Source of the DNA: Microbacterium sp. AK009
GTDB lineage: Bacteria; Actinomycetota; Actinomycetes; Actinomycetales; Microbacteriaceae
Assembly: GCF_013410955.1 (NCBI RefSeq)
Contig: NZ_JACCCG010000002.1
Span: 62,001 to 126,000, forward strand
Length of the DNA: 64,000 nucleotides
Reading direction: 5' to 3'
Shown here: piece after piece, positions 17,502 through 26,563 of the stretch
How positions within the stretch are numbered: the stretch's first letter is position 1
Layout of the letters: each line of letters opens with the position of its first letter
Program-made: the position numbers and the translations under genes
Notes under the pieces: model-generated
Database searches by the model: none
Told to the model about the DNA's origin: nothing
What the model saw: only the letters and a program-made list of their open reading frames with translations

Positions 17502-18263
17502 TCAGACCGACGACGGGGTGAGGGTCACCCAATCGGCGTACTTCGGCGCACGACCGTCGCCCGATGAAGTCCCCGTCAGTCGCCGACGCATCCACGGGCC
17601 GAGGTGCTCCCGGTAGTAGTCCCGGCGCCCGAGCTGCCCGAGGTCGAGTTCGGGGAGCGACCACCAGTCGGCCGGCGGGGTGAAGCCGAGCGCCGTCAGC
17701 ACGCGCGCTGCGACCCGATGGTGACCGCGGCTGTTCATGTGCAGTCGGTCGGGAGACCAGAACGGCGGGGCGGACAGTTCGCGATCGGGCCAGTTGAGGG
17801 CGCGGATGACATCCGGACGATCGTCCACCCGTCCGACCACCGCGATCGAGAGGAGGTCGCCGCGGCGCTGGATGACGCGGCTGAGCGGAAGCTGGGGCGA
17901 GGGGTTCGCTCCCGACAGCAGGATCAGCTGCACGCCCTCCTCGTCGCAGCGGCGCAGGACCTGACTGAACGCGTCGGCGATACGCCGGATGGAGGTGCGC
18001 GGTCGGAGCATGTCGTTGCCGCCGCCGTTGAACGACAGGTGCGTGGGCTTCAGCGCCAGTGCGGGCTCGAGCTGCTCTTCGACGATCGGCCAGACGAGCT
18101 TGCCGCGGATCGCGAGGTTGGCGTACTCGACCGGCTGCCCGCTCGCATCCGCCCACCCCTGAGCGGCAAGGTCCGCCCATCCGCGCGTCCGGCCGTCGGG
18201 GAGCTCGTCTCCGACACCCTCTGTGAACGAGTCGCCGATCGCGACGTAGCGCACTGCAGCCAT
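17502..18263 (-). CDS. SGNH/GDSL-family hydrolase
   Basis: Esterase or lipase-fold enzyme of 253 residues without a signal peptide. Block I is YVAIGDSFTEGVGDE (nucleophile Ser), the Gly block is NLAIRGK, block III is LSFNGGGNDM (oxyanion Asn), and block V is DRLHMNSRGHHRVA (catalytic Asp and His). Substrate unknown. Leaderless promoter; 19 bases separate it from the upstream MFS gene. Confidence 0.9.
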   Translation of the reverse strand: MAAVRYVAIGDSFTEGVGDELPDGRTRGWADLAAQGWADASGQPVEYANLAIRGKLVWPIVEEQLEPALALKPTHLSFNGGGNDMLRPRTSIRRIADAFSQVLRRCDEEGVQLILLSGANPSPQLPLSRVIQRRGDLLSIAVVGRVDDRPDVIRALNWPDRELSAPPFWSPDRLHMNSRGHHRVAARVLTALGFTPPADWWSLPELDLGQLGRRDYYREHLGPWMRRRLTGTSSGDGRAPKYADWVTLTPSSV

Positions 18264-18275
18264 CAGACCACCCTA
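18261..18275 (-). promoter_or_regulatory. Leaderless promoter of the SGNH hydrolase gene
   Basis: On the minus strand TAGGGT (18275-18270) plus six bases leads into the ATG at 18263. Confidence 0.5.
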
Positions 18276-18282
18276 CGCACGG

Positions 18283-19632
18283 TCAGCGGTCATCCAGCGC
18301 GCGGCCCCTCCGATCGACCAATCCCCACGCGCCGGCGGCGGCGACGGCGAAGAAGGCCGCGAACACGATGAAGAGCACCGGCGCACCGCCGAGGACCAGG
18401 AGGGGTGGCACCGCCAGCGGCGCGAGGATGGAGGCGATCCGCCCGATCCCGGCGGCCCATCCGGCGCCGGTGGCGCGCACCGAGGTCGGATAGGTCTCCG
18501 GGGTGATCGCGTAGAGGGCGCCCCAGGCCCCGAGGTTGAAGAACGACAGCGCCATCCCGGTGCCGATCACTGCTGCCTCGCTGGTGGCGGTGCCGAACAG
18601 CACCGCGGCGACCGCGGACCCGACGAGGAACACCGACAGGGTCACCCGACGACCCCACACCTCGATCAACCAGGCCGCCGCCGCATACCCCGGCAGCTGG
18701 GCGAGCGTGATGATCAAGGTGAACCCGAACGAGCGCACCAGGTCGTACCCCTGCGACACGAGGATCGAGGGGATCCAGATGAAAGCGCCGTAGTAGCTGA
18801 AGTTCACGCAGAACCACACCAGCCAGAGACTGAGGGTGCGCAACCGGAACTCCACGCTCCACAGGGCCGCGACCCCGCTGCGAACCGTCGAGGCGCCCGC
18901 CGGTTCGACCGGAGCCGGATCTGCGGCCCCGCCTGCGCGGAAGAGAGCGGGCGAGGCCGCGAAGGAGTCCGCCACGTCCGCGGCATGCGCGGTGCGGCCG
19001 CGTCGCTCGAGCCAGCGGGCAGACTCGGGCAAACCCCACCGCACCACGAGCGCGTACACCGCAGGGATCGCCCCGAGGGCGAACGCCCACCGCCACCCGT
19101 TCTCCGATGCCGGGATCACGAAGTATCCGATCAGCGCGGCGGCAGTCCAGCCCACCGCCCAGAAGGCCTCGAGGACGACGATCACGCGGCCGCGGATGCG
19201 CGCGGGAGCGAACTCGCTGACGTAGGTGGACGCGACGGGCAGTTCGGCGCCGAGACCGAGTCCGACGATGAAGCGGAGCACCAGCAGCGCAGCCACTCCC
19301 CCGACCAGCGCACTCGCCCCGGTCGCGAGGCCGTAGACGAGCAGCGTGACCGCGAAGACCGAGCGACGTCCGATGCGGTCGGCCAGCAGACCGCCGAGGC
19401 TGGCCCCGACGGCCATGCCGAGGAAGCCCGCCGAGGCGATGAGGGAGGTCTCGGTGCCCGTGAGGCTCCACTGCTGAGCGAGGACGGCGATGACGAAGGA
19501 GATGAGCCCCACGTCCATCGCGTCCAGCGCCCACCCCACTCCCGAGCCGGTCAGGACCCGGAGGTGTCTGCGGGTGAAGGGGAGGCCGTCGAGGCGGTCA
19601 CTGACCGACTCGGGGGCCGTGCGAATGCTCAC
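18283..19632 (-). CDS. Major facilitator superfamily transporter (sugar/aromatic acid porter type)
   Basis: 449 residues, 12 predicted membrane segments in two six-helix halves. The motif-A loop is GGLLADRIGRRSVFA between helices 2 and 3, and ESARWLERRG opens the long central loop, as in sugar-porter and aromatic-acid:H+ symporter families. The substrate cannot be told. The GTG start at 19632 is set by a TAACAT box that also contains the stop codon of the upstream LLM gene. Confidence 0.88.
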   Translation of the reverse strand: MSIRTAPESVSDRLDGLPFTRRHLRVLTGSGVGWALDAMDVGLISFVIAVLAQQWSLTGTETSLIASAGFLGMAVGASLGGLLADRIGRRSVFAVTLLVYGLATGASALVGGVAALLVLRFIVGLGLGAELPVASTYVSEFAPARIRGRVIVVLEAFWAVGWTAAALIGYFVIPASENGWRWAFALGAIPAVYALVVRWGLPESARWLERRGRTAHAADVADSFAASPALFRAGGAADPAPVEPAGASTVRSGVAALWSVEFRLRTLSLWLVWFCVNFSYYGAFIWIPSILVSQGYDLVRSFGFTLIITLAQLPGYAAAAWLIEVWGRRVTLSVFLVGSAVAAVLFGTATSEAAVIGTGMALSFFNLGAWGALYAITPETYPTSVRATGAGWAAGIGRIASILAPLAVPPLLVLGGAPVLFIVFAAFFAVAAAGAWGLVDRRGRALDDR

Positions 19633-19644
19633 GCAGTCATGTTA
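19630..19644 (-). promoter_or_regulatory. Leaderless promoter of the MFS gene, overlapping the LLM stop codon
   Basis: On the minus strand TAACAT (19644-19639) plus GACTGC leads into the GTG at 19632. The TAA of the LLM gene is the first three bases of the hexamer. Confidence 0.5.
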
Positions 19645-20712
19645 GGACGCTGCCGTCGCTGCCGGCAGTGACGTCGCATCCGCGGCCTGCGCCTCGGCCA
19701 CCAGCTCGCGCACGCGCGGAATCACCTGGGTGCCGAACAGCTCGATCGAGTGCATGAGCTTCTCGTGCCCGAGCGTGCCGTTGGAGTATTTCAGGTCGAA
19801 GCGATCGAGCCCGAGGGTGAGGACGGTGTCGGCGATCTTGCGGGCGACGCGTTCGGGCGAGCCGGCATAGATGGCGCCCTCTCCGACATCCTGCTGGAAG
19901 CGGAGACGGTTGTAGGGGGGCCAGCCCCGCTCGCGTCCGATCGTCGAGAACATGACGTCGAAGGCAGGATAGGCCTCCTCCCACGCCTGCTCATCGGTGT
20001 CGGCGATGTGGCCGGGCGAGTGCACCCCGATCGGGCGCGAGTCGTGGCCGAAGGATGCCAGCGATCGGCGGAACAGCTCGGCGTACGGCGCGAAGCGAGC
20101 AGCGGGCCCGCCGATGATGGCGAGCATGAGGCCGAAGCCGTAGCGCGCCGTCCGGACGACCGACTCGGGCGAGCCACCCACCCCGACCCAGGCCGGCATT
20201 CCGCTCTCGGTCTTGGGGAACACATCGACGTTCGACAGGCCCCGGCGGGTCGTCCCCTCCCAGGTCACCGGCTGCTCGGTGAGCAGCTGAGCGAACAGGT
20301 CGAGCTTCTCCTCGAACAGAACCTCGTAGTCCTTGAGCTCGTAGCCGAACAGCGGGAACGACTCCGTGAACGATCCACGCCCGAGGATCGGCTCGGCACG
20401 GCCGTTCGAGAGGGCGTCGAGGGTCGCGAAGCGCTGGTAGACGCGGACCGGCTCGTCCGAGGACAGGACGGTCACCGCGGTGCCGAGACGGATGTCGCGC
20501 GTTCGCGACGCGATCGCGGCGAGAACGACCTCGGGGCTCGAGACGGCGTACTCGCGGCGGTGGTGCTCCCCCACGCCGAAGAACGAGATGCCCACCTCGT
20601 CGGCGAGCACTGCCTGGTCGACGAGGTTGCGCAGGGTCTGCGCCTGCGACAGCTCTTGGCCGTCCGCATCGACGGTGACGTCCCCGAACGTATGGAGTCC
20701 GAACTGGATCAT
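19642..20712 (-). CDS. LLM-class flavin-dependent oxidoreductase (luciferase-like monooxygenase)
   Basis: TIM-barrel flavin enzyme of 356 residues. Family features: QFGLHTFGDVTVD at the start, GISFFGVGEHHRREYAVSSP, the TRDIRLGTAVTVLSSDEP strand, EPILGRGSF, and WVGVGGSPESVVRTARYG. It most likely uses reduced FMN; F420 use is possible in this class but there is no evidence for it. AAAGGG precedes the ATG. The upstream region holds two inverted repeats. Confidence 0.88.
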   Translation of the reverse strand: MIQFGLHTFGDVTVDADGQELSQAQTLRNLVDQAVLADEVGISFFGVGEHHRREYAVSSPEVVLAAIASRTRDIRLGTAVTVLSSDEPVRVYQRFATLDALSNGRAEPILGRGSFTESFPLFGYELKDYEVLFEEKLDLFAQLLTEQPVTWEGTTRRGLSNVDVFPKTESGMPAWVGVGGSPESVVRTARYGFGLMLAIIGGPAARFAPYAELFRRSLASFGHDSRPIGVHSPGHIADTDEQAWEEAYPAFDVMFSTIGRERGWPPYNRLRFQQDVGEGAIYAGSPERVARKIADTVLTLGLDRFDLKYSNGTLGHEKLMHSIELFGTQVIPRVRELVAEAQAADATSLPAATAAS

Positions 20713-20729
20713 GATCGCCCTTTCTCGAT

Positions 20730-20780
20730 GGCCCCCGGGGGGCCTATTCAGACGAATACAACACTGCGGCTACCAGACTA
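20730..20780 (-). promoter_or_regulatory. Upstream region of the LLM gene with two inverted repeats
   Basis: On the minus strand a TAGTCT box (20780-20775) precedes TATTC-GTCT-GAATA (20758-20745, 5-bp arms) and a G/C-only hairpin (20744-20730, 7-bp arms, one-base loop) just before the ribosome site. The first dyad looks like a repressor site. Confidence 0.4.
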
Positions 20781-20806
20781 TTCCTCCGGGGACGCCACCG
20801 CACACC

Positions 20807-22480
20807 TCAGCGTGAGAGCGCCGTGCGAAGGGTGTCCAGGCCCACACCGCCGATGTCGAGCGCCTTCTTGTGGAACGCCTTGAGGTCGGCATCCGCGCCG
20901 TTCGCCTCACGATAGTCATCGCGCAGCTGCTCCCAGATGCGCTGCCCGACTTTGTACGATGGCGCCTGGCCCGGCCAGCCGAGATAGCGGTTGACCTCGA
21001 ACTGCACGAACTCGTCGGACATGTTGACGTTGCGGCGCATGAACTCCAGCGCGAACGGGGCGTCCCACGCGCCCTCGCCGTCGGGGCGCTGCTTCTCGAG
21101 GTGCACGCCGATGTCGAGCACGACGCGCGCGGCGCGCATGCGCTGACCGTCGAGCATCCCGAGCCGATCGGCGGGGTCATCGAGGTACCCCAGCTGCTCC
21201 ATGAGGCGTTCGGCGTAGAGCGCCCACCCCTCGGCGTGGCCCGACGGGCCGGCCAGCAGGCGACGCCACGAGTTCAGCTGCGCCCGGTTGTAGACCGCCT
21301 GCGCGATCTGGAGGTGATGACCCGGGACACCCTCGTGGTACACGGTGGTGAGTTCGCGCCAGGTGTCGAACTCCGTGACACCCTCCGGCACCGACCACCA
21401 CATGCGCCCGGGACGGGAGAAGTCGTCGGTGGGACCGGTGTAGTAGATGCCGCCCTCGTTCGTCGGGGCGATCATGCATTCCAGGCGGCGGATCGGCTCG
21501 GCGATGTCGAAGTGGGTCTTGCCGAGTTCCGCGACGGCGCGGTCGCTGGTCTCCTGCATCCACTTCTGCAGCGCCTCGGTGCCGTGGAGCTTCCGCGACG
21601 GATCCTCCTCCAAGAACGCCACCGCTTCTTCCACCGACGCGCCCGGCTTGATCTCGTCGGCGATCTGCTCCTGCTCGGCGACCATGCGGGCGAGCTCTTC
21701 CACGCCCCATTCGTAGGTCTCATCGAGGTCGATCGTGGCACCGAGGAATCGGCGCGACATCAGCGCGTAGACCTCTCGACCGACAGCGTCCTTCTCGGTC
21801 GCCGCCGGGGCGAGCTCACCGGTGAGGAAGGACGCCAGCTCGTCGTAGGCGACCCGGGCGGCACCGGCGCGGTCGGACAATTCACGGGCCAGGGACGCCG
21901 GGAGCTGGCCCTCGGCCGGAGCGGCGTTGCCGACGAATGTCGTGAAGAAGCCCCCGTCGGCGGTGTAGCGGGCGATCTGGGTCGCGACTTCGACCACCTG
22001 ACGGCGGGCGGGAACCACCCCCTGCGCGATCCCCTCACGGAGGGTGGAGATGTATCCGTGCACCGCATCGGGCAGGGCCGACATCCGCGTGCTGATGACC
22101 GACCAGTCCTCGGCGCTGTCTGTCGGCATGAGGTCGAACACGGCTCGGATGTCCTGCGCGGGAGAGGCGATGACGTTGAGGTCGCGGAGGTGCCACCGCG
22201 CCTCGTCGAGCTCGATCTGGAGGTCGAGCTCGCGGGTGAGATCCTCCTTGGTCACGGCGTCGATGTCGTCGGCGGGGGTCGCGCTCGCCAGAGCCGCGCG
22301 CACCTTCTTCGCCTCCTCGATCACGCGGGCCTGACCCTCAAGCGAGTAGTCGCCGTAGCGATGGTTGTGCTCGGATCGACCGATGTACGTCGCCAGCGAC
22401 GGATCGAGTTCGGCCAGAGTGTCGACCCACGCCTCGGCGATCGTGTCGATCGGCGTGGGGGTGCGGGATGCGTCTGTCAT
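20807..22480 (-). CDS. DUF885 family protein, putative metallopeptidase
   Basis: 557 residues, cytosolic, mostly alpha-helical. The C-terminal half holds YHEGVPGHHLQIAQAVYN, the HExxPGHH signature of DUF885, which is taken as a zinc site. HAEGWALYAERLMEQLGY supplies the likely third ligand Glu. The family is related to gluzincin peptidases; its substrate is not established. I place the start at the ATG at 22480 (MTDASRTPTP), seven bases after a TAGGCT box; the frame is open further upstream but is low-complexity there. Confidence 0.85.
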   Translation of the reverse strand: MTDASRTPTPIDTIAEAWVDTLAELDPSLATYIGRSEHNHRYGDYSLEGQARVIEEAKKVRAALASATPADDIDAVTKEDLTRELDLQIELDEARWHLRDLNVIASPAQDIRAVFDLMPTDSAEDWSVISTRMSALPDAVHGYISTLREGIAQGVVPARRQVVEVATQIARYTADGGFFTTFVGNAAPAEGQLPASLARELSDRAGAARVAYDELASFLTGELAPAATEKDAVGREVYALMSRRFLGATIDLDETYEWGVEELARMVAEQEQIADEIKPGASVEEAVAFLEEDPSRKLHGTEALQKWMQETSDRAVAELGKTHFDIAEPIRRLECMIAPTNEGGIYYTGPTDDFSRPGRMWWSVPEGVTEFDTWRELTTVYHEGVPGHHLQIAQAVYNRAQLNSWRRLLAGPSGHAEGWALYAERLMEQLGYLDDPADRLGMLDGQRMRAARVVLDIGVHLEKQRPDGEGAWDAPFALEFMRRNVNMSDEFVQFEVNRYLGWPGQAPSYKVGQRIWEQLRDDYREANGADADLKAFHKKALDIGGVGLDTLRTALSR

Positions 22481-22493
22481 ACCCCTGAGCCTA
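22478..22493 (-). promoter_or_regulatory. Leaderless promoter of the DUF885 gene
   Basis: On the minus strand TAGGCT (22493-22488) plus seven bases leads into the ATG at 22480. Confidence 0.45.
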
Positions 22494-22554
22494 TGCACGC
22501 CGCTCGGCCGAGCGCCAACGCCGCGGCGGTGCGTCTGACCGCGGTCGGGGTCGG

Positions 22555-25194
22555 TCAGTGGCCCGCGGCGTTCCAGTCGGCGCCGCGACCGATCTGCACG
22601 TCGAGCGGAACGGTCAGCTCCGCCGCATCCGCCATCCGCTCCCGAACGATCCGCTCCGCCGCATCCCACTCCCCCGGGGCCACCTCGACGACGAGTTCGT
22701 CGTGGATCTGCAGGAGCACACGCGAACCGAGTCCCTGCGAGGTCAGATCGTCGTGGATGCGGAACAGGGCCACCTTCATGATGTCGGCGGCGCTGCCCTG
22801 GATCGGCGCGTTCAGAGCCGCCCGCTCGGCGTTCTCGCGCAGCACCCGGTTGGGGCTGTTGAGGTCGGGGAAGGGCCGCCGGCGACCGAAGATCGTCTCG
22901 GTGTAGCCATCGATGCGGGCCTTCTCGACGGAGGTGCGCAGATAGTCGCGCACCGCGCCGAACCGTGCGAAGTACTCGAGCATCAGTTCTCGCGCTTCGG
23001 ACTGCTCGATCCGCAGCTGCTTGGAGAGCCCGAACGCCGAGAGCCCGTACACCAGACCGTACGACATCGCCTTAACCTTCGTCCGCATCGCCGGGGTGAC
23101 GTCTTCGGGGGCCACACCGAAGACGCGTGCGCCCACGAACCGGTGGGTGTCCTCACCCGAGTTGAATGCCTCGATGAGGCCGGGGTCCTCGGACAGATGC
23201 GCCATGATGCGCATCTCGATCTGAGAGTAGTCGGCGGTCAGCAGCGCCTCGTAGCCTTCGCCCACCTCGAACGCCGAGCGGATGCGGCGGCTCTCCTCCG
23301 TGCGGATCGGGATGTTCTGGAGGTTGGGGTCGGTGCTCGAGAGCCGGCCGGTCTGCGATCCCGTCTGGAGGTAGGTGGTGCGGATCCGGCCGTCGTCGCC
23401 GATCGCCACGTCGAGCGATTCGATGATCTGGCGGAGTTTCGTCGCCTCTCGATGCTGGAGCAGCAGGCTCAGGAACGGATGCGGGTGGGATTCCTGCAGA
23501 TCGGCGAGCACCGCGGCATCCGTGGAGTATCCGGTCTTGGTCTTCCGGGTCTTCGGCAGTTGGAGCTCGTCGAAGAGCACCTGCTGGAGCTGCTTGGGCG
23601 ACCCGAGGTTCACCTCTCGTCCGATGGCCGCGTAGGCCTCCTGGGCGATCCGGTCGGCCCGGTCGCCCAGCTCACCCGAGAACTCCGACAGCTTCGCGTG
23701 CGAGACCGCCACGCCGGCGAGCTCCATGTCGGCGAGGGTCTGCAGGGTGGGCAGCTCGATATCGGTCAGGACGGAGAGGACGGATGCCGCGAGTTGCGAC
23801 CGCTGCGCCTCGGCGACGCGCAGCGTGAACCATGACAGCTGTCCCGGGGTCGCACCCTCGGTCTCGGGGACGAGCTGGGCGGGGTCGGCCTCGGGGAGCT
23901 TCTCGCCGAGGAAGCGATCGGTGAGGTCGGCGAGGGACTTGTCGGGGAAGCTGGGTCGCAGCAGCCAGCCCGCCAGGATCGTGTCGAAGACGAGTCCCCC
24001 GAGACGGATGCCCTCGCGACGCAGCGCCTTGACCTGCGACTTGGCGTCGGTGAGCACCTTCGGTGACTCCGAGAGCAGCCACGGCGTGAGGGCGGCGGCG
24101 ATCTCTTCGGACCAGGTCGCTTCGACCGCGGCATCGGCGGTGGCGAGCCCGATGCGGTGCGGTCGCCCGTTTTCGGCGACGAGGGTCAGGGCGACGTCGC
24201 CCGACGCCTCGTCGACCCAGGCCGCCAGGGCCGACGAATCCGGCTCGGAGGGCGTGGGTGCCGTGGCTGTGGGGACGGCGGCCTGCGCCGACATGGCCTG
24301 ATCGACGCCCGCGGCCTCGAAGACGCGCGGCAGAAGCGTGCGGAACTCCAGCTGCGCGAAGATCTCTCGGACGGCCTGGGCATCGATCGGCTGCACCGCG
24401 AGGTCGGCGGGACCCACGGGGAGATCGACGTCGGTGAGGAGCGCGTTCAACTGTCGATTGCGACGCACGTCGTCGAGGTGCGCGCGGAGATTGTTCCCCA
24501 CCACGCCGGTCACCTTGTCGGCCTGTGCGAGGAGGTCATCGAGCGAGCCGAACTGGTTGAGCCACTTCACCGCCGTCTTCTCGCCTACCTTCGGCACTCC
24601 GGGAAGGTTGTCGCTGGTCTCGCCGACGAGGGCCGCGACGTCGGGGTACATCGCCGGTTCGACGCCGTAACGCTCGCGCACCGCCTCGGTGTCGTAGCGC
24701 TTGAGCTGCGACACGCCCTGCACGTTGGGGTACAGCAGCGTGATGTCGTCGGTGACCAGCTGAATCGTGTCCCGGTCTCCCGAGCAGACGAGGACGTGGA
24801 AGCCCTCGGCCGCTCCCCGCGTGGCGAGCGTGGCGAGGATGTCATCGGCTTCGATGTCCTCCTGCTCGAGCACGGGGATGCTCATCGCCGCCAGGCACTC
24901 CTTGAGCAGCGGGATCTGGCCCTGGAACTCCTTGGGAGTCTCGGAGCGGTTGGCCTTGTACTCGGCGTACTGGCGCGTCCGGAACGACTGGCGCGAGGTG
25001 TCGAAAGCGACGGCCAGATGCGTGGGCTTCTCGGCCTTGATGAGGTTGATGAGCATCGCCAGGAACCCGTAGATCCCGTTGGTGTGCTGCCCGTCCTTGG
25101 TCGAGAAGTTGTCGACCGGGAGGGCGTAGAACGCCCGATAGGCCAGGGAGTGGCCGTCCACGACGAGGAGGGTAGGCTTTGCGGAGTCCGTCAC
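22555..25194 (-). CDS. polA: DNA polymerase I
   Basis: 879 residues, full length. The N-terminal 5'-3' exonuclease (1-300) has LLVVDGHSLAYRAFYALP, EADDILATLA and the helix-hairpin-helix LPGVPKVGEKTAVKWL. The middle 3'-5' exonuclease-like domain lacks the four carboxylates of an active proofreading site, as in other actinobacterial PolA. The polymerase domain has the O-helix RTKVKAMSYGLVYGLSAFG, motif A LLTADYSQIEMRIMAHLSED and motif C LQIHDELVVE. The GTG start follows a leaderless TAGGCT box and faces the thioesterase gene. Confidence 0.96.
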   Translation of the reverse strand: MTDSAKPTLLVVDGHSLAYRAFYALPVDNFSTKDGQHTNGIYGFLAMLINLIKAEKPTHLAVAFDTSRQSFRTRQYAEYKANRSETPKEFQGQIPLLKECLAAMSIPVLEQEDIEADDILATLATRGAAEGFHVLVCSGDRDTIQLVTDDITLLYPNVQGVSQLKRYDTEAVRERYGVEPAMYPDVAALVGETSDNLPGVPKVGEKTAVKWLNQFGSLDDLLAQADKVTGVVGNNLRAHLDDVRRNRQLNALLTDVDLPVGPADLAVQPIDAQAVREIFAQLEFRTLLPRVFEAAGVDQAMSAQAAVPTATAPTPSEPDSSALAAWVDEASGDVALTLVAENGRPHRIGLATADAAVEATWSEEIAAALTPWLLSESPKVLTDAKSQVKALRREGIRLGGLVFDTILAGWLLRPSFPDKSLADLTDRFLGEKLPEADPAQLVPETEGATPGQLSWFTLRVAEAQRSQLAASVLSVLTDIELPTLQTLADMELAGVAVSHAKLSEFSGELGDRADRIAQEAYAAIGREVNLGSPKQLQQVLFDELQLPKTRKTKTGYSTDAAVLADLQESHPHPFLSLLLQHREATKLRQIIESLDVAIGDDGRIRTTYLQTGSQTGRLSSTDPNLQNIPIRTEESRRIRSAFEVGEGYEALLTADYSQIEMRIMAHLSEDPGLIEAFNSGEDTHRFVGARVFGVAPEDVTPAMRTKVKAMSYGLVYGLSAFGLSKQLRIEQSEARELMLEYFARFGAVRDYLRTSVEKARIDGYTETIFGRRRPFPDLNSPNRVLRENAERAALNAPIQGSAADIMKVALFRIHDDLTSQGLGSRVLLQIHDELVVEVAPGEWDAAERIVRERMADAAELTVPLDVQIGRGADWNAAGH

Positions 25195-25206
25195 CCTGAC
25201 AGCCTA
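25192..25206 (-). promoter_or_regulatory. Leaderless promoter of polA
   Basis: On the minus strand TAGGCT (25206-25201) plus GTCAGG leads into the GTG at 25194. Confidence 0.5.
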
Positions 25207-25244
25207 GACGCGGGGTGAGACACCCCCCGAGCCAGGAACAGCCG

Positions 25245-25679
25245 ATGACCGACACCGTCGACAGCGCCTCTGATCAGCTCGGCTGGGCCGAGGCCCGGGG
25301 CATCGGAGCACTCGCCGAGAAGATGGGCTTCGAGTGGCTGGAGTTCACCGCCGAGCGGTGCGTGGCACGGATGCCGGTCGCGGGCAACACACAGCCGGTG
25401 GGGCTCTTCCACGGTGGCGCGTACGTCGTGCTCGGCGAGTCGCTCGGCTCGATGCACGCCAACTTCCACGCCGGGCCCGGGCGGCTCGCGGTCGGCGTCG
25501 ACATCAACGCCACGCACACCCGATCCGCGACCTCCGGCTTCGTCACGGGCGTCTGCACACCGCTGCACCTCGGGCGAAGCGTCGCCGTGCACGAGATCGT
25601 CGTGACCGACGATGAAGGACGGCGTTGCTCGACGGTGCGGATCACCAACCACATCAAGGACGTGGCCACCCGCGGCTGA
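25245..25679 (+). CDS. PaaI-type hotdog-fold thioesterase
   Basis: 144-residue acyl-CoA thioesterase of the hotdog family. The signature is VGLFHGGAYVVLGESLGSM, holding the catalytic HGG..E/D region; GVDINATHTRSATSGFVTG forms the central strand with conserved N and H. The ATG at 25245 has AGGA seven to eight bases upstream; an in-frame GTG at 25215 is less likely. Such a gene beside polA is a recurring actinobacterial arrangement. Substrate unknown. Confidence 0.87.
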   Translation: MTDTVDSASDQLGWAEARGIGALAEKMGFEWLEFTAERCVARMPVAGNTQPVGLFHGGAYVVLGESLGSMHANFHAGPGRLAVGVDINATHTRSATSGFVTGVCTPLHLGRSVAVHEIVVTDDEGRRCSTVRITNHIKDVATRG

Positions 25680-25687
25680 ACGCTCTG

Positions 25688-26563
25688 TCAGGCGGGTTTG
25701 CGCGCGATGATCGTGAAGGTCGCGGGAATGCGATCGCGGACACCCTCGGGCCACATCCATCCGTGGTCCACGGGGACCATTCGCCCGCTGAACCGCCAGG
25801 GGAGCACCCGTCCCTCATCGAGCTTCTCGATACGAAGCCCAGCGGAGATGAGGGCGTTGATCGTCTCGGAGAGCGGATGCGGCCACTCGTACGTTCGCGA
25901 GTGTGCGACCTTGCCGTCACCGGCGTAGGTGGAATCGTCGTCCCACATCTGCGCCGTGCCGTCTGCGAAGTAGCGGTGCCGCACAAGATCGTCGTCGGCA
26001 TCCTCGTCGATCGTGTAGAGCATCGGATGCCCGTCGCGGATGTAGAACAGTCCCCCTGGACGCAGCAGGGCCGCGATCTGCATGGCCCAGCGATCGAGGT
26101 CGCGAAGCCAGCCGATCGTTCCCACGCTGGTGTAGACGATGTCGAAATCGCCGCTCACGTGCGCTCGGGCTTCGAGCACGTCGCCGAGGACCCAGGTCAC
26201 ATCGACACCGGCGCGTTCCGCCAGCCGCGCCGCGACCTCGAGGGCACGGTCGCTGAAATCCACCGCCGTCACCCGCGCACCGACTCGGGCGAGTGAGACG
26301 GTGTCCGTACCGATATGGCACTGCAGGTGACAGAGGTCCTTACCGTCCAGCGTGCTCACGTAGGGCAGCAGCACCGTCAGATCATCGGTGACCACGTCCG
26401 ACAGGTGGCGCGGATCGTCGAAGGCCTCGAGGCCGTAAGCCTCCTCATGAAGAGCGGCCCGGTCCTGCCAGTTCGCGAGGTTGATCGCTCGCGCATCCTC
26501 CCAGGCGATCTGCACTCGGTCTGCGTGTGAGACGGGGCTTTCCGCGGGAGGGTGATCGCTCAC
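25688..26563 (-). CDS. Class I SAM-dependent methyltransferase
   Basis: 291 residues. The SAM-binding core has LCHLQCHIGTDTVSLARVGA (motif I), VTAVDFSDRALEVAARLAE (post-I acidic residue), a DVLEARAHV segment and LLRPGGLFYIRDGHPM. Overlap of its GTG start with the pdtaR stop (GTGA) implies one mRNA and coupled translation. Target unknown; a small molecule is more likely than RNA because no RNA-binding domain is present. It converges on the thioesterase gene with an 8-base gap. Confidence 0.88.
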   Translation of the reverse strand: MSDHPPAESPVSHADRVQIAWEDARAINLANWQDRAALHEEAYGLEAFDDPRHLSDVVTDDLTVLLPYVSTLDGKDLCHLQCHIGTDTVSLARVGARVTAVDFSDRALEVAARLAERAGVDVTWVLGDVLEARAHVSGDFDIVYTSVGTIGWLRDLDRWAMQIAALLRPGGLFYIRDGHPMLYTIDEDADDDLVRHRYFADGTAQMWDDDSTYAGDGKVAHSRTYEWPHPLSETINALISAGLRIEKLDEGRVLPWRFSGRMVPVDHGWMWPEGVRDRIPATFTIIARKPA

